A DNA stretch of 64,000 nucleotides from an uncultured Cellulomonadaceae bacterium (GTDB lineage Bacteria; Actinomycetota; Actinomycetes; Actinomycetales; Cellulomonadaceae), in NCBI GenBank assembly GCA_947495165.1, contig CANLXM010000001.1:1-64000 (forward strand), given 5' to 3'. The position numbers were made by a program, and so were the translations under genes. The notes beneath the pieces are model-generated. The model was given only the letters and a program-made list of their open reading frames with translations, searched no databases and was not told the origin of the DNA. Shown piece by piece: positions 53,930-62,963 of the stretch (position 1 is its first letter; every line of letters starts with the position of its first letter).

Positions 53930-54825
53930 GCCGCCACCCCCTCGCGGCTGGTGCTGGCGGTGAGCTCGAAGAACAGGTTCTCCAGCCCGTTGCTCTGAGC
54001 AGCGCTCAGCCCGGTGAGGGCGATCCCTGCCGCGAGCGCGATCTGGCCCACCTCGTCGGGCTTCGCGCTGGTGCTCAGCCCGCCGCTCGCGTGCGGTGCC
54101 ACCTCGATCTCGGCACGCACGAGGGCGCTGGCGAGCGCGGCGTCGTCGGTGCTCGACACCACGCTGCCGGGGACCGCTAGGAGTTCCTCCTTGGCTCCCT
54201 GCGCGACGATCCGGCCGTGGCCGATGACGATGAGGTCGTCGGACACGGCCTCCATCTCCATCAACAGGTGGCTGGACAGCAGGACGGTGCCGCCCTCGGC
54301 CGCGAACGACGCGAGCAGGGAACGCATCCAGCGGATGCCCGCCGGGTCGAGGCCGTTCACGGGCTCGTCGAGCACGAGGACCTGGGGGTCGCCGAGCAAC
54401 GCTCCGGCGATACCGAGCCGCTGGCGCATCCCGAGCGAGTAGTTGCGCACGCGGCGCCCGGCCTCGTTCGAGGTGAGCCCGACGACGTCGAGCAGCTCGT
54501 CGACGCGCGTGCGGTCGACGCCCATCATCAGGGCGCCCAGGTTGAGGACCTCACGACCGGTGCGCCCGGGATGCTGGGCTCCGGCGTCGAGCAGGACACC
54601 GACGTGGCGGCCGGGGTTGGGCAGCGCGCCGTAGGGCTTGCCGCCGATCCGCGCGGTACCAGACGTCGGGGTGGTCAGTCCGACCATCATGCGCATGGCC
54701 GTCGACTTGCCTGCTCCGTTGGGGCCGAGGAAGCCGGTCACGCGACCGGGCTTGACCTCGAACGTCAGGTCGTCGACGGCGGTGAAGGTGCCGTACCTCT
54801 TGGTGAGTCGTTCCACGGTGATCAT
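53926..54825 (-). CDS. ABC transporter ATP-binding protein
   Basis: 299 aa. Walker A GPNGAGKS, signature YSLGMRQRLGIAGALLG (SLGMRQR in place of LSGGQ, common in the bacitracin/CcmA-like exporters), Walker B QVLVLDEPVNGLDPAG and His in LSSHLLMEMEAV. ATG 54825 with GGGAG 3 nt upstream. In its upstream DNA the 9-mer CCGTGGACG occurs twice 19 nt apart (54888, 54907), a possible site for the NarL-type regulator at 57636; that link is only inference. Confidence 0.92.
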   Translation of the reverse strand: MITVERLTKRYGTFTAVDDLTFEVKPGRVTGFLGPNGAGKSTAMRMMVGLTTPTSGTARIGGKPYGALPNPGRHVGVLLDAGAQHPGRTGREVLNLGALMMGVDRTRVDELLDVVGLTSNEAGRRVRNYSLGMRQRLGIAGALLGDPQVLVLDEPVNGLDPAGIRWMRSLLASFAAEGGTVLLSSHLLMEMEAVSDDLIVIGHGRIVAQGAKEELLAVPGSVVSSTDDAALASALVRAEIEVAPHASGGLSTSAKPDEVGQIALAAGIALTGLSAAQSNGLENLFFELTASTSREGVAA

Positions 54826-54941
54826 GGCTCCCACCCTCGCGTCCGGGGGGTGCCTGGCGCATCGGCCTGCGGCATCGCTGGCAGCGACCGTGGACGCGAC
54901 CTCCGGCCGTGGACGTCCGACTTTGGTAGGGGCCCGAAGGC

Positions 54942-55910
54942 TCAGACGTCGCTCCCAGGAGCGCCGTCGTGCAGCGCACCGCTGCCCCCGGTCGACTGGC
55001 GCTCCCACGCGTCGCCGGCGAGCGCGCTGACGTGGCCGCGGTGGTCGCGCAGCGGACCGAGGTCGGCGACCAGCTCCTCCACCCAGCTGTCCTCGGCGAG
55101 AACCCTGCCCCGGAGCCACGGCTCGATCCCCAGGAGCAGAGCGAGCGGCAACAGATCGCCGAGGTCGTCCGGCAGCTCGCTGCGGTCCTCGGCGAGCAAC
55201 GGCTGGAGCCGCCCGGGGCTCACCGTCTCCTCGACGTCACGGACGTGCTGGCGCAGCGCGTGGCCCGCCTCGGTGAGGGTGTGCCACCGATGGCGCGGGC
55301 TCGTCCAGGCGAGGGCGGTCAGGACGAGCAGCGCGAGGACCGCGAACGCCGTGACAGCAGGATCGCCCCCCGCCCGGGACGCGGACCACGTGAGGGCGAG
55401 GAGCGCTGCCCGGACCGGCCATCGTTGCCACGGCAGCGGGGTGACCCTGCGGTAGCCCTGACGCACCACCTCGGTGTTGACCAGCGCCTGGACCGCACGG
55501 ATGCGCGCCGCGAGCAGACCGTCCTCCCGGCGCAGCACACCACGCGCGCCCCGGCGGACGTCGCCGCGGACGAGGGCCTCGACGAACGCGTGCTCGGTGG
55601 CACCGAGGCCCGTGGGATCGAGCACCTCGACGGTCCACCCCGCCGTCGTGCGGTCGGCACGCAACGTCCCACGCCGTGCCAGCGCGACCAGCTGTGCAAG
55701 CACGCTGCGCTCCCGCCGACGCAGGACGTGTCCGACGACGAGGACGCTCACCCCCACGGGCGGGTCGAGGCGCTCGCGGCGTCCGCTCCGAGGCTCGTGA
55801 TGATCGTGTCGCCCGCGGTCGAGCAGGACCAGCAGCGCGACGCTCATGACGAAGCCCGCGGCGACGTGACCGAGCACGGCCCCGGTCCCCGATCCCAGGA
55901 GTGAGGTCAT
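54942..55910 (-). CDS. TIGR04222-like membrane protein
   Basis: 322 aa. One N-terminal membrane helix (VAAGFVMSVALLVLLDRG), a winged-helix-like soluble region with RRRERSVLAQLVALARRGTLRADRT, a central hydrophobic pair near WPVRAALLALTWSAS and VTAFAVLALLVLTALAW, and a C-terminal domain LPLALLLGIEPWLRG. This fits DUF2207/TIGR04222-type proteins, which lack known function. ATG 55910 is used (GTG 55913 also possible), 7 nt after TCTACT. Confidence 0.75.
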   Translation of the reverse strand: MTSLLGSGTGAVLGHVAAGFVMSVALLVLLDRGRHDHHEPRSGRRERLDPPVGVSVLVVGHVLRRRERSVLAQLVALARRGTLRADRTTAGWTVEVLDPTGLGATEHAFVEALVRGDVRRGARGVLRREDGLLAARIRAVQALVNTEVVRQGYRRVTPLPWQRWPVRAALLALTWSASRAGGDPAVTAFAVLALLVLTALAWTSPRHRWHTLTEAGHALRQHVRDVEETVSPGRLQPLLAEDRSELPDDLGDLLPLALLLGIEPWLRGRVLAEDSWVEELVADLGPLRDHRGHVSALAGDAWERQSTGGSGALHDGAPGSDV

Positions 55911-55995
55911 CACCCGCAGTAGAGCATGCGCAGGTGAAGCACCAGGTCACTGTGCGTTCACCGGGACGTCAGGCGAGCGTCCTAGGGTCGCGAGC

Positions 55996-56391
55996 ATGAG
56001 AGCCGTCGTGTTCCCCCCGACCCTGGTCGTGCCCGTCCTGTTCGTCACCGCCGCCTGCGGGAGCGAGGAGGAGACCGCCACCGCGTCCGTCGACGAGTAC
56101 TGCACCGTCTACACCGAGGTCAGCGCGGCGTTGGAAGGCACGGACTGGACCGCGATCGACGCCGCCGTCGGCCGGCTGCGCGAGGTCGGGACGCCCGCCG
56201 GCACACCGCAGGAGGCGGCCGACGGCGCCGCGATGCTGCTCGCGTGGGAGCAGGACGGTGGGATCGAACGCCGTGAGCCCGTGACGGCGCAGGACGGCTA
56301 CCGCTCGTACGCGGACCTGTCCGACTGGTCGCAGGCCACCTGCGACCACGGTGAGGTCGCCTCCATGGACGAGGTCTTCCAGCGCCCCTGA
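55996..56391 (+). CDS. small lipoprotein
   Basis: 131 aa. Signal MRAVVFPPTLVVPVLFVTAACGS with lipid Cys21. Mature part acidic and helical with two further cysteines (DEYCTVY and QATCDHG) that may pair. Leaderless-type start: TAGGGT (55983-55988), 7 nt, ATG. Precedes the two-component system by 30 nt but has its own start box, as does the kinase gene; role unknown. Confidence 0.75.
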   Translation: MRAVVFPPTLVVPVLFVTAACGSEEETATASVDEYCTVYTEVSAALEGTDWTAIDAAVGRLREVGTPAGTPQEAADGAAMLLAWEQDGGIERREPVTAQDGYRSYADLSDWSQATCDHGEVASMDEVFQRP

Positions 56392-56421
56392 CCTGTCGGG
56401 GCGCCGCCTAGTCTTACCCCT

Positions 56422-57639
56422 ATGCCCACGACCGCCACGCCGCGCCTGGCCCAGGACTTCCAGCCGGAGCCGCTGGGCGCGTGGGGCAAGACGTGGCGCT
56501 TCGCGCTCGCCCTGCTCGTCGGGCTCGCCATCTTCGTCACCTCGGTCGGCACCGCCGTCGAGGGCGGCGTGGTCGAGCCCGACCCCGGGCTGGTCGCCCT
56601 GGACGTCCTCGGGGGCGTCCTCGCCCTGGTGCTCCTGTGGTTCCGCCGGCGCTGGCCCCTGGCCATCGGCATGATCGTCGCCTCCTTCTCGGCGTTCTCC
56701 TCGCTCAGCGTGGGCGCGGTGATCCTCACGGTCGTCTCCGTCGCGACCCGGCGGCGGTGGCGCGAGGTGATCGCGATCGGCGTCGTGTGGATGGCGGGCG
56801 GGTTCACCTTCGAGCAGCTCTACCCGACCGTCGAGGGCTCGGCCCCGTGGTGGGTGACCGCCCTCATCTCGGTGCTGCTCTACGGCATCTGCATCGCGAT
56901 CGGCTTCTACATCGGCGCACGCCGCGAGCTGGTCGCCACGCTGCAGCTGCGCGCGGAGACCGCCGAGCGCGAGCAGTCGGCGCGCGTGGACCAGGCCCGC
57001 ACGCAGGAGCGCTCGCGCATCGCGCGCGAGATGCACGACGTCCTCGCCCACCGGATCTCGCTCGTCGCGATGCACTCGGGGGCGCTCGCCTACCGGACGG
57101 ACCTGACCCGCGAGGAGACCGCGGACGCCGCGGCGATCGTCCGGGACAACGCGCACCTGGCGCTCCGGGAGCTGCGGGAGGTCCTCGGCGTGCTGCGCGA
57201 CGACGACGCGTCGGGCGACGGACGGCCCGAGCTGCCCCAGCCCACGCTCGTCGTGCTCGACGCCCTCGTGGCCGAGGCGCGGTCGATCGGCGCGGAGATC
57301 GACTTCACGATGGCTCTCCCGGTGTCGGCGCACCTGACGGACCTGCCCGACTCGACCAGCCGCAGCGCCTACCGCATCGTCCAGGAGGCGCTGACGAACG
57401 CGCGCAAGCACGCTCCCGGGGCTCCCGTCGTCGTGAACGTGACCGGAGCCCCGGGCGAGGGGATCTCGCTCGAGGTGCGCAACCCCGCCGTCACGCGGGC
57501 GGGCGCGCCCCTGCCCCCGTCCGGCCTCGGCCTGACGGGGCTCACCGAGCGGGCCGAGCTCGCCGGCGGCACCCTGACGTCGGGCGTGGACCGCTCCGGG
57601 GACTTCGTCGTGAGAGCGTGGCTCCCGTGGCAACAGTGA
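56422..57639 (+). CDS. sensor histidine kinase, NarL/DesK type
   Basis: 405 aa. Six hydrophobic segments in residues 25-165 (FALALLVGLAIFVTSVG, LGGVLALVLLWF, ..., LLYGICIAIGFYIGA), a short coiled coil, HisKA_3 domain with phospho-acceptor His205 in IAREMHDVLAHRISL, and an HATPase domain with RIVQEALTNARKHAPGA (N box) and SGLGLTGLTERAELAGG (G box). No extracellular domain, so it senses membrane state or an intramembrane partner. Leaderless-type start (TAGTCT, 7 nt, ATG). Stop overlaps the regulator gene (GTGA). Confidence 0.94.
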   Translation: MPTTATPRLAQDFQPEPLGAWGKTWRFALALLVGLAIFVTSVGTAVEGGVVEPDPGLVALDVLGGVLALVLLWFRRRWPLAIGMIVASFSAFSSLSVGAVILTVVSVATRRRWREVIAIGVVWMAGGFTFEQLYPTVEGSAPWWVTALISVLLYGICIAIGFYIGARRELVATLQLRAETAEREQSARVDQARTQERSRIAREMHDVLAHRISLVAMHSGALAYRTDLTREETADAAAIVRDNAHLALRELREVLGVLRDDDASGDGRPELPQPTLVVLDALVAEARSIGAEIDFTMALPVSAHLTDLPDSTSRSAYRIVQEALTNARKHAPGAPVVVNVTGAPGEGISLEVRNPAVTRAGAPLPPSGLGLTGLTERAELAGGTLTSGVDRSGDFVVRAWLPWQQ

Positions 57640-58295
57640 GCGACGGCGTGCGGGTGGTCCTGGTCGACGACGACCCGCTCGTCCGGGCCGGGCTGCGCAT
57701 GATCCTCGGTGGTGACCGGGCGATCGAGGTCGTGGGTGAGGCGTGCGACGGGATCGCCGCCGAGGAGGCCGTCGCCGCGCACGCCCCCGACGTCGTGCTC
57801 ATGGACATCCGGATGCCGCGCCGGGACGGGCTGGAGACGACGTCCGTGCTGCTGCGCCGGTGGCCTGCACTACGGGTGATCGTCCTGACCACGTTCGACC
57901 AGGACGACATGGTGCTCACGGCCCTGCGCGAGGGCGCGAGCGGGTTCCTGCTCAAGGACACCCCGCCCGAGCGGCTCGTGGACTCGGTGCGCCGCGTCGC
58001 CGCCGGGGAGCCGATCCTCTCGCCGTCCGTGACCGCGCAGCTCATCGCGACCGTCGCAGGCGACAACGGCTCGGCCCGCGCCCACGGGGCGCAGGACCGG
58101 TTGGAACGGCTCACCGAGCGCGAGCGGGAGGTCGCCGTCGCGATCGGGCGCGGGCTGTCGAACGCGGAGATCGCCGAGCAGCTGTTCATGAGCGTGCCGA
58201 CGGTGAAGTCGCACGTCGGGCGGCTGTTCACCAAGCTCGAGGTGGACAACCGGGTGCAGATCGCGATCTGCGTGCACGACGCCGGGCTGGTGTAG
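57636..58295 (+). CDS. LuxR/NarL-family response regulator
   Basis: 219 aa. Receiver with Asp11-Asp13 acidic pocket, phospho-acceptor Asp57 in LMDIRMP, Thr in LTTFDQDD and Lys in FLLKDTPPER; C-terminal HTH LTEREREVAVAIGRGLSNAEIAEQLFMSVPTVKSHVGRLF (recognisable pieces LTEREREV and VPTVKSHVGRL). Partner of the kinase just upstream, translationally coupled through GTGA. Likely target: an exporter operon such as 53168-54825, not shown by sequence. Confidence 0.94.
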   Translation: MSDGVRVVLVDDDPLVRAGLRMILGGDRAIEVVGEACDGIAAEEAVAAHAPDVVLMDIRMPRRDGLETTSVLLRRWPALRVIVLTTFDQDDMVLTALREGASGFLLKDTPPERLVDSVRRVAAGEPILSPSVTAQLIATVAGDNGSARAHGAQDRLERLTEREREVAVAIGRGLSNAEIAEQLFMSVPTVKSHVGRLFTKLEVDNRVQIAICVHDAGLV

Positions 58296-58355
58296 CGCCC
58301 GGTTGCGACGGGGCCGAGCCGCCGCCATGGTGGAGGCCCCACCCCAGGAGGCTCG

Positions 58356-59729
58356 ATGTCGCGACGCACCGGCAGGTCCCCCGAGCAGCGCGAGCCGCGG
58401 TTCGACCGGTCCTCCGCCGAGCTCTGGAAGTGGCCGACCACCGGCGCCCTCGTCGCCGCTGTGCTCGCGCTCCTCCTCTCGCCGATCCGCCCCGACCGGG
58501 ACACCCAGTGGCTCCGCACGCTGTGGCCCGGCGACATCGACAACGCGTCCGCCGTCCTGCAGGTCATGGCGGGCGCGTCGATGACGACCATCACGCTGAC
58601 GTTCTCCCTCACGGTCGTGGCGCTCCAGCTCGCGTCGCAGCAGTTCTCGCCCCGGCTCCTGCGCGACTTCGTCCGCGACCGGGTCACGAAGGCGGTGCTG
58701 ACCGCCCTCGTGGCCACGTTCGTGTACTCCTTGATCCTCCTGCGCACCCTGGGCGACGACCTCACGGTCCCCGTCCCGGCGATGACGGTCGGGGCCTTGA
58801 TGGGGCTCGGGTCGCTCGCGGCCGTCCTCGCGTTCATCACGCACATCACGACCCTCCTGCGCGTGGACACGATGATGCGCACGGTGCACGAGGAGACCAG
58901 CGCCGTGATCGACGCCGCGTACCAGCACCGCGACCAGCCTGCGCCGCCGACCCCGGACAGGCTGACCCTGGCTGATCGCCCGTCACGTCGGGTGTGCGCC
59001 GACCGGAGCGGGTTCGTGAGCGACGTGGACGTCGCCCGGCTGATCACGGTCGCCGGCTCGCACGACGTTCTCGTCTGGGTGGTGGCCCGGCCCGGCGACC
59101 ACGTCGTCAGCGGCACACCCCTCGCGGAGGTCTGGGACCCGCCCGGCCGGTCCCCCGGGGACGCCGACGCAACCGAGCGCCTGGGCGACGGCGTCCGTGG
59201 CGCCGTCAGCCTCGACTACGAGCGCACGACGCACGCGGACCCGGCCTTCGGGCTGCGCCAGCTCACCGACATCGCCGTCAAGGCGCTGTCCCCGGGCATC
59301 AACGACCCCGTCACCTCGGCCCACGCCATCGGGCACAACGCCGACGTCCTGGTGCGCCTGGTCCACTCCCACCTGGGCCCCCGGCTCTACACGGACGACG
59401 ACGGCGCCCCGCGCGTCGTCGTCGGCGACCGGGACCTGCGCTACTACCTCGACCTGGCCTGCGGCCAGGTGCGGCGCTACGGCCGGCGGGAGCCGACCGT
59501 GCTCGGCGCGCTGCTCCGGATGCTCCGCGACGTGGCCATGAACACGCGCGACCTGGCCGAGCGCGCGGAGATCGAACGGCAGACCACGCTCGTCCTGGAC
59601 GAGATGGCCACCGACCTGCTCGAGCCGGACCAGGAGGACGTCCGCCTGGTCGCCCGCCAGGTCCGCGCCGTGCTCGCGGACGACCCGCTCGCCTACCGGG
59701 ACCGCTCGGGCGAGACCCGCTCGATCTGA
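58356..59729 (+). CDS. DUF2254 membrane protein
   Basis: 457 aa. Four membrane segments in residues 28-170 (GALVAAVLALLLSPI, MTTITLTFSLTVVALQLASQQFSPR, AVLTALVATFVYSLILLR, VGALMGLGSLAAVLAFITHI) and a large cytoplasmic part with ALSPGINDPVTSAHAIGHNAD, the DUF2254 hallmark. Function unknown. SD AGGAGG 6 nt before ATG. Its stop directly abuts the stop of the convergent gene at 59730. Confidence 0.9.
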   Translation: MSRRTGRSPEQREPRFDRSSAELWKWPTTGALVAAVLALLLSPIRPDRDTQWLRTLWPGDIDNASAVLQVMAGASMTTITLTFSLTVVALQLASQQFSPRLLRDFVRDRVTKAVLTALVATFVYSLILLRTLGDDLTVPVPAMTVGALMGLGSLAAVLAFITHITTLLRVDTMMRTVHEETSAVIDAAYQHRDQPAPPTPDRLTLADRPSRRVCADRSGFVSDVDVARLITVAGSHDVLVWVVARPGDHVVSGTPLAEVWDPPGRSPGDADATERLGDGVRGAVSLDYERTTHADPAFGLRQLTDIAVKALSPGINDPVTSAHAIGHNADVLVRLVHSHLGPRLYTDDDGAPRVVVGDRDLRYYLDLACGQVRRYGRREPTVLGALLRMLRDVAMNTRDLAERAEIERQTTLVLDEMATDLLEPDQEDVRLVARQVRAVLADDPLAYRDRSGETRSI

Positions 59730-60158
59730 CTATCCGCGCGCTGCGCTCGGCGCAGGGTCGTGCCTACGCCAGTACGTGGCGGCGGCGAGCACGAGCGCCA
59801 GGTAGCCGGCTCCCGCGAGCGCACCGACGACGCGGAACGAGTCGAAGCTGTGCTCGGTGATCAGTCCGGTGCCCTCCGCGACCGACCAGGAGCACTCGGC
59901 GCGCGGGGGCAGCAGCGCGAACGACGCAGCCTCGAGCTCGACTCCGTCGGGGTCAGCGAGCAACGAGTACAGCTCGTGCGACTCTGCCGCCAGGTGGCGC
60001 GAGCTCGTGCAGGCCTCGGTCGCGTCGAGAGTGCCACCGGCCTCGACGAGGATGCCCCCGACCCACCCGAGTGCCAGGCCGAGGCCGAGCCCCACCAGCT
60101 GGACGACCAGCAGCGGCCGCGGCCGGCTCGTGGCCCATCGGACGAACCTCGCGCGCAT
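59730..60158 (-). CDS. two-helix membrane protein, hypothetical
   Basis: 142 aa. Helix 1 LLVVQLVGLGLGLALGWVGGILV, an outside loop of about 65 residues with two cysteines (EACTSSR, RAECSWS) probably disulfide-linked, helix 2 VVGALAGAGYLALVLAAATYW, short basic C terminus. No family recognised. ATG 60158 with AAGGGC upstream. Converges on the DUF2254 gene with no spacer. Confidence 0.65.
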   Translation of the reverse strand: MRARFVRWATSRPRPLLVVQLVGLGLGLALGWVGGILVEAGGTLDATEACTSSRHLAAESHELYSLLADPDGVELEAASFALLPPRAECSWSVAEGTGLITEHSFDSFRVVGALAGAGYLALVLAAATYWRRHDPAPSAARG

Positions 60159-60199
60159 CACGTGCCCCTTGCCCCCGGCGGATCGGTCGCCAGACGCTA

Positions 60200-60733
60200 T
60201 CAGCGCACCAGCCGGATGTCGTGGACGTTGTCCCAGTGCTCGATGACCTTGCTCGCGCCGTCGGGCTCGAAGCCGTTGCGGGCGTAGAACGCCCGGGCCC
60301 GCGGGTTGTTGATCGCGACCCACACGAGTGCAGGCCGGTCGCCGATCGCGGCGTCGAGCATCTCCTGGCCCAGGCCCGTGCCCTTGGCGCGCTCGAGGGC
60401 GTAGATCATGTTGAGCTCGAGGCCCCGCGGGGCGTCCGGGTCCTGCCCGGGGTACGCGAACGCGAAGCCCGCGACGACGCCGTCGAGCAGCCCGACCACG
60501 ACGCCGTCGGCCCACTCGCCCGTGAGGATCTTCGTCCACAGCCGCTCGTGGTCCTCGACGCGCAGGTTCGCCAGGAGCTCGTCGGAGAGGATCCCCGGAT
60601 AGGTCTCCCGCCACGCCTGGACGTGCACGGCCGCGAGCGCGGGGACGTCGTCGGGCGTGCCCCGGCGCACGGCGACGAGCGCACGGGCAGGCGTGGGCGC
60701 GGGCGGGGCGGCTGGGGTGGCGTCGTTCGGCAC
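60200..60733 (-). CDS. GNAT family N-acetyltransferase
   Basis: 177 aa. VAVRRGTPDDVPALAAVHVQAWRETYPGILSDELL is the usual N-terminal GNAT pattern (VHVQAWRETYPGI), ERAKGTGLGQEMLDAAI is the acetyl-CoA loop, and VWVAINNPRARAFYARNGFEPDG the C-terminal strand and helix. Acceptor unknown. GTG 60733 is 6 nt after TATCCT, leaderless type; the frame is open further up but not protein-like. Confidence 0.9.
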   Translation of the reverse strand: MPNDATPAAPPAPTPARALVAVRRGTPDDVPALAAVHVQAWRETYPGILSDELLANLRVEDHERLWTKILTGEWADGVVVGLLDGVVAGFAFAYPGQDPDAPRGLELNMIYALERAKGTGLGQEMLDAAIGDRPALVWVAINNPRARAFYARNGFEPDGASKVIEHWDNVHDIRLVR

Positions 60734-60854
60734 GCCACGAGGATAGGACGCTCCCGGGTGTGTGCCGACCCAGTGACAGCCGGGGGCGCCGAGGTCTAGC
60801 CTGCGGGTGTCGGGATCGTCCGATTCGCGGAGATCCGTGGACGAGGAGACCGCC

Positions 60855-61637
60855 ATGCCCGCTGTGACCACCTTCCCGCTCGGCGCCCCCTGCTGGATCG
60901 ACCTGATGAGCTCCGACGTCCCCGGTGCCAAGCGCTTCTACGGCGGGCTGTTCGGCTGGGAGTTCGTCGACGGCGGGCCGGAGTACGGCGGCTACCTCAC
61001 CATCACCTCCCGCGGGCTCGACGTCGGCGGTCTGATGGCCCAGGAGGAGGGGTCCGAGATCCCCGACTCCTGGTCGGTCTACCTCTCGGTGACCGACTCG
61101 TCGGCGATCGCGTCGCGCGTCGAGGGCCAGGGAGGTGCTGTCGTCGTCGAGCCGATGACCGTCCCCGAGATGGGCACCATGGCGTTCTACATGGATGCCG
61201 TGGGTGCCGGGATCGGCAGCTGGCAGCCGGGCTCCTACCCGGGCTACGCCGTCGTGGACGAGCCCGGCGCGCCCGGCTGGCACGAGCTCGTCACTCGCGA
61301 CTACGCGAAGGCCGTGGACTTCTACACCGCGGCCTTCGGGTGGCAGACCACGGACATGGCGGAGCCCGGCTTCCGATACACCCGGCTCATGGTCGACGGC
61401 AGGCCCTACGCCGGCATCATGGACGGCGCCGGTCTCCTGCCCGACGACGTCCCGAGCTACTGGCGCACGTACTTCGGGGTGGCGGACGTCGACGCCGCGG
61501 TCGAGCAGGCGACGGCGCTCGGCGGCGAGATCCTGGATCCCCCGACCGACAGTCCCTACGGCCGCATGGCGCTGCTGGCCGACCCGACCGGCGCCGTGTT
61601 CATGGTCTACCGGGTCGACGCGACCGTCGAGGAGTGA
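60855..61637 (+). CDS. VOC/glyoxalase-like protein, two domains
   Basis: 260 aa made of two tandem VOC modules (about 8-120 and 130-256): CWIDLMSSDVPGAKRFYGGLFGWEF and GWHELVTRDYAKAVDFYTAAFGWQT show the duplicated start (pieces FYGGLFGWEF and FYTAAFGWQT), GTMAFYMDAVG and GRMALLADPTGAVFMVYRV the duplicated end. Metal-binding His/Glu set is only partly present, so catalysis is uncertain; similar proteins act as glyoxalase-like or antibiotic-binding proteins. SD GAGGAGA before ATG. Confidence 0.88.
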   Translation: MPAVTTFPLGAPCWIDLMSSDVPGAKRFYGGLFGWEFVDGGPEYGGYLTITSRGLDVGGLMAQEEGSEIPDSWSVYLSVTDSSAIASRVEGQGGAVVVEPMTVPEMGTMAFYMDAVGAGIGSWQPGSYPGYAVVDEPGAPGWHELVTRDYAKAVDFYTAAFGWQTTDMAEPGFRYTRLMVDGRPYAGIMDGAGLLPDDVPSYWRTYFGVADVDAAVEQATALGGEILDPPTDSPYGRMALLADPTGAVFMVYRVDATVEE

Positions 61638-61640
61638 GCG

Positions 61641-62963
61641 TCAGCCCGTCCAGCGGACGTAGGTCATGCTCGGTGCGGCTGACGCGGCCTCGGACCACCC
61701 GAGGATGTCCACGCTGTCGAACATGACGCCCCAGAGCCGGTCGGGCAGTCTCCACGCGGTCCCCGCCTCGGGGTCGAGGACCAGGTACACCGATCCGCGA
61801 TCGGTCATCCCGGCGTCGGGCCAGGTGGCGAAGCGCGGCCCGCCCGAGGCCGGCTCGGCCCACCAGCCCTCCGGGTGCTGAGCCGGCTCGCGCGCGACTG
61901 CGATGGCGCGCCGCTCCTCAGGTTGCACCGCGACCACGACCTTCTGCGAGGAGAGCAACAGCCAGGATCCGACCGCTCCGTCGAGCGTCATGGCGTTCTC
62001 CGCGGCCTGGGGCAGCTGGAGCACCCGCTCTCCACCGAGCGCGACGATCCACGACCCGGTGTCGGTCTGCTGCGTCACGAAGACCCCCTCGGCCGTCGCG
62101 ACGGGCATGCCCGCGCCCTCGCCCTCCACCCGGGTGTCACCGCCCGACAGCGACCTCGAGACGATGACCGAGGGCGAGCCGACCCCGGCGAGGGCGATCT
62201 GGAAGAACACCCGGTCGTCCACGACGGCCGGCGCCGGGTCGGTCCAGTTCACCTCGTCTCCCTCGGGGGCACGGTCGTGGATCTTGCTCCAGTCCTCCCG
62301 AGCGTCCGCGACGACAGAGACGATCCCGCGCTGGTCGGCGGCGAGCACCCGCCAGCCCTTCGCCTCGCCGTCCCCCGTCCAGAAGGTCTCGGCCCAGGCG
62401 GCGCCCTGCCCCGCGACGGAGATCGCGCTCATCCCGGACGTCATCTCGTGCTCGCTGTAGGGCTCGACCGCCGACTGGTCGAACCGTCGGACCGGCCCCT
62501 CGCTCCCGATCTCGAAGAACCCCAGCGCCTCCTCGTTGCCCTGCCCGGCCAGCAGCTCGTCGTCGCGGACGATGGCCGTCCCGTCGGCCGTCACACCGAG
62601 CGGCCACACCGAGCGGGGAAAGGCCTCGGGGATCGGGGTGAAGTGCTCTCCCGCCACCGCGTCCACGATGTCGTCGTCGTCGATCACCTCAGGGACGACC
62701 TCGGAGCCGTCCGCCCACCGCAGGGCCAGCTGTCTCACCGCCTGCGCACGCACCTCGGTGGCGTCGGGCGTCCAGAGCGGCACCCGCGTCTGCTCCGGCG
62801 CCGGGCGCGGGACGGGCGTCGCGTCGGCTGTCCGGGTGACCACGGGCGGGCGCACGTTGCCCGTGCAGCCCGTGAGCAGGAGCGCGCCGACGACGAGGAG
62901 CGTCCCCGCGCATCGGGTCCCCGCGCATCGGGTCGCCGTGCGTCGGGTCACGCGCGCGCTCAC
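61641..62963 (-). CDS. lipoprotein, paralogue of its upstream neighbour
   Basis: 440 aa. Lipobox LLTGC after VVGALL; the basic n-region contains a duplicated RCAGT RCAGT encoded by a 15-nt direct repeat (about 62909-62938). The mature part looks like a beta-propeller-type repeat protein (WPLGVTADGTAIVRDDELL, GWRVLAADQRGIVSVVADA, FFQIALAGVGSPSVIVSRSL, VATAEGVFVTQQT, DGAVGSWLLLSSQKVVVAVQ, GSVYLVLDPEAGTAWRLP, ILGWSEA). GTG 62963 overlaps the upstream stop (GTGA). Closely parallels the 62960-64000 protein; function unknown. Confidence 0.8.
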   Translation of the reverse strand: MSARVTRRTATRCAGTRCAGTLLVVGALLLTGCTGNVRPPVVTRTADATPVPRPAPEQTRVPLWTPDATEVRAQAVRQLALRWADGSEVVPEVIDDDDIVDAVAGEHFTPIPEAFPRSVWPLGVTADGTAIVRDDELLAGQGNEEALGFFEIGSEGPVRRFDQSAVEPYSEHEMTSGMSAISVAGQGAAWAETFWTGDGEAKGWRVLAADQRGIVSVVADAREDWSKIHDRAPEGDEVNWTDPAPAVVDDRVFFQIALAGVGSPSVIVSRSLSGGDTRVEGEGAGMPVATAEGVFVTQQTDTGSWIVALGGERVLQLPQAAENAMTLDGAVGSWLLLSSQKVVVAVQPEERRAIAVAREPAQHPEGWWAEPASGGPRFATWPDAGMTDRGSVYLVLDPEAGTAWRLPDRLWGVMFDSVDILGWSEAASAAPSMTYVRWTG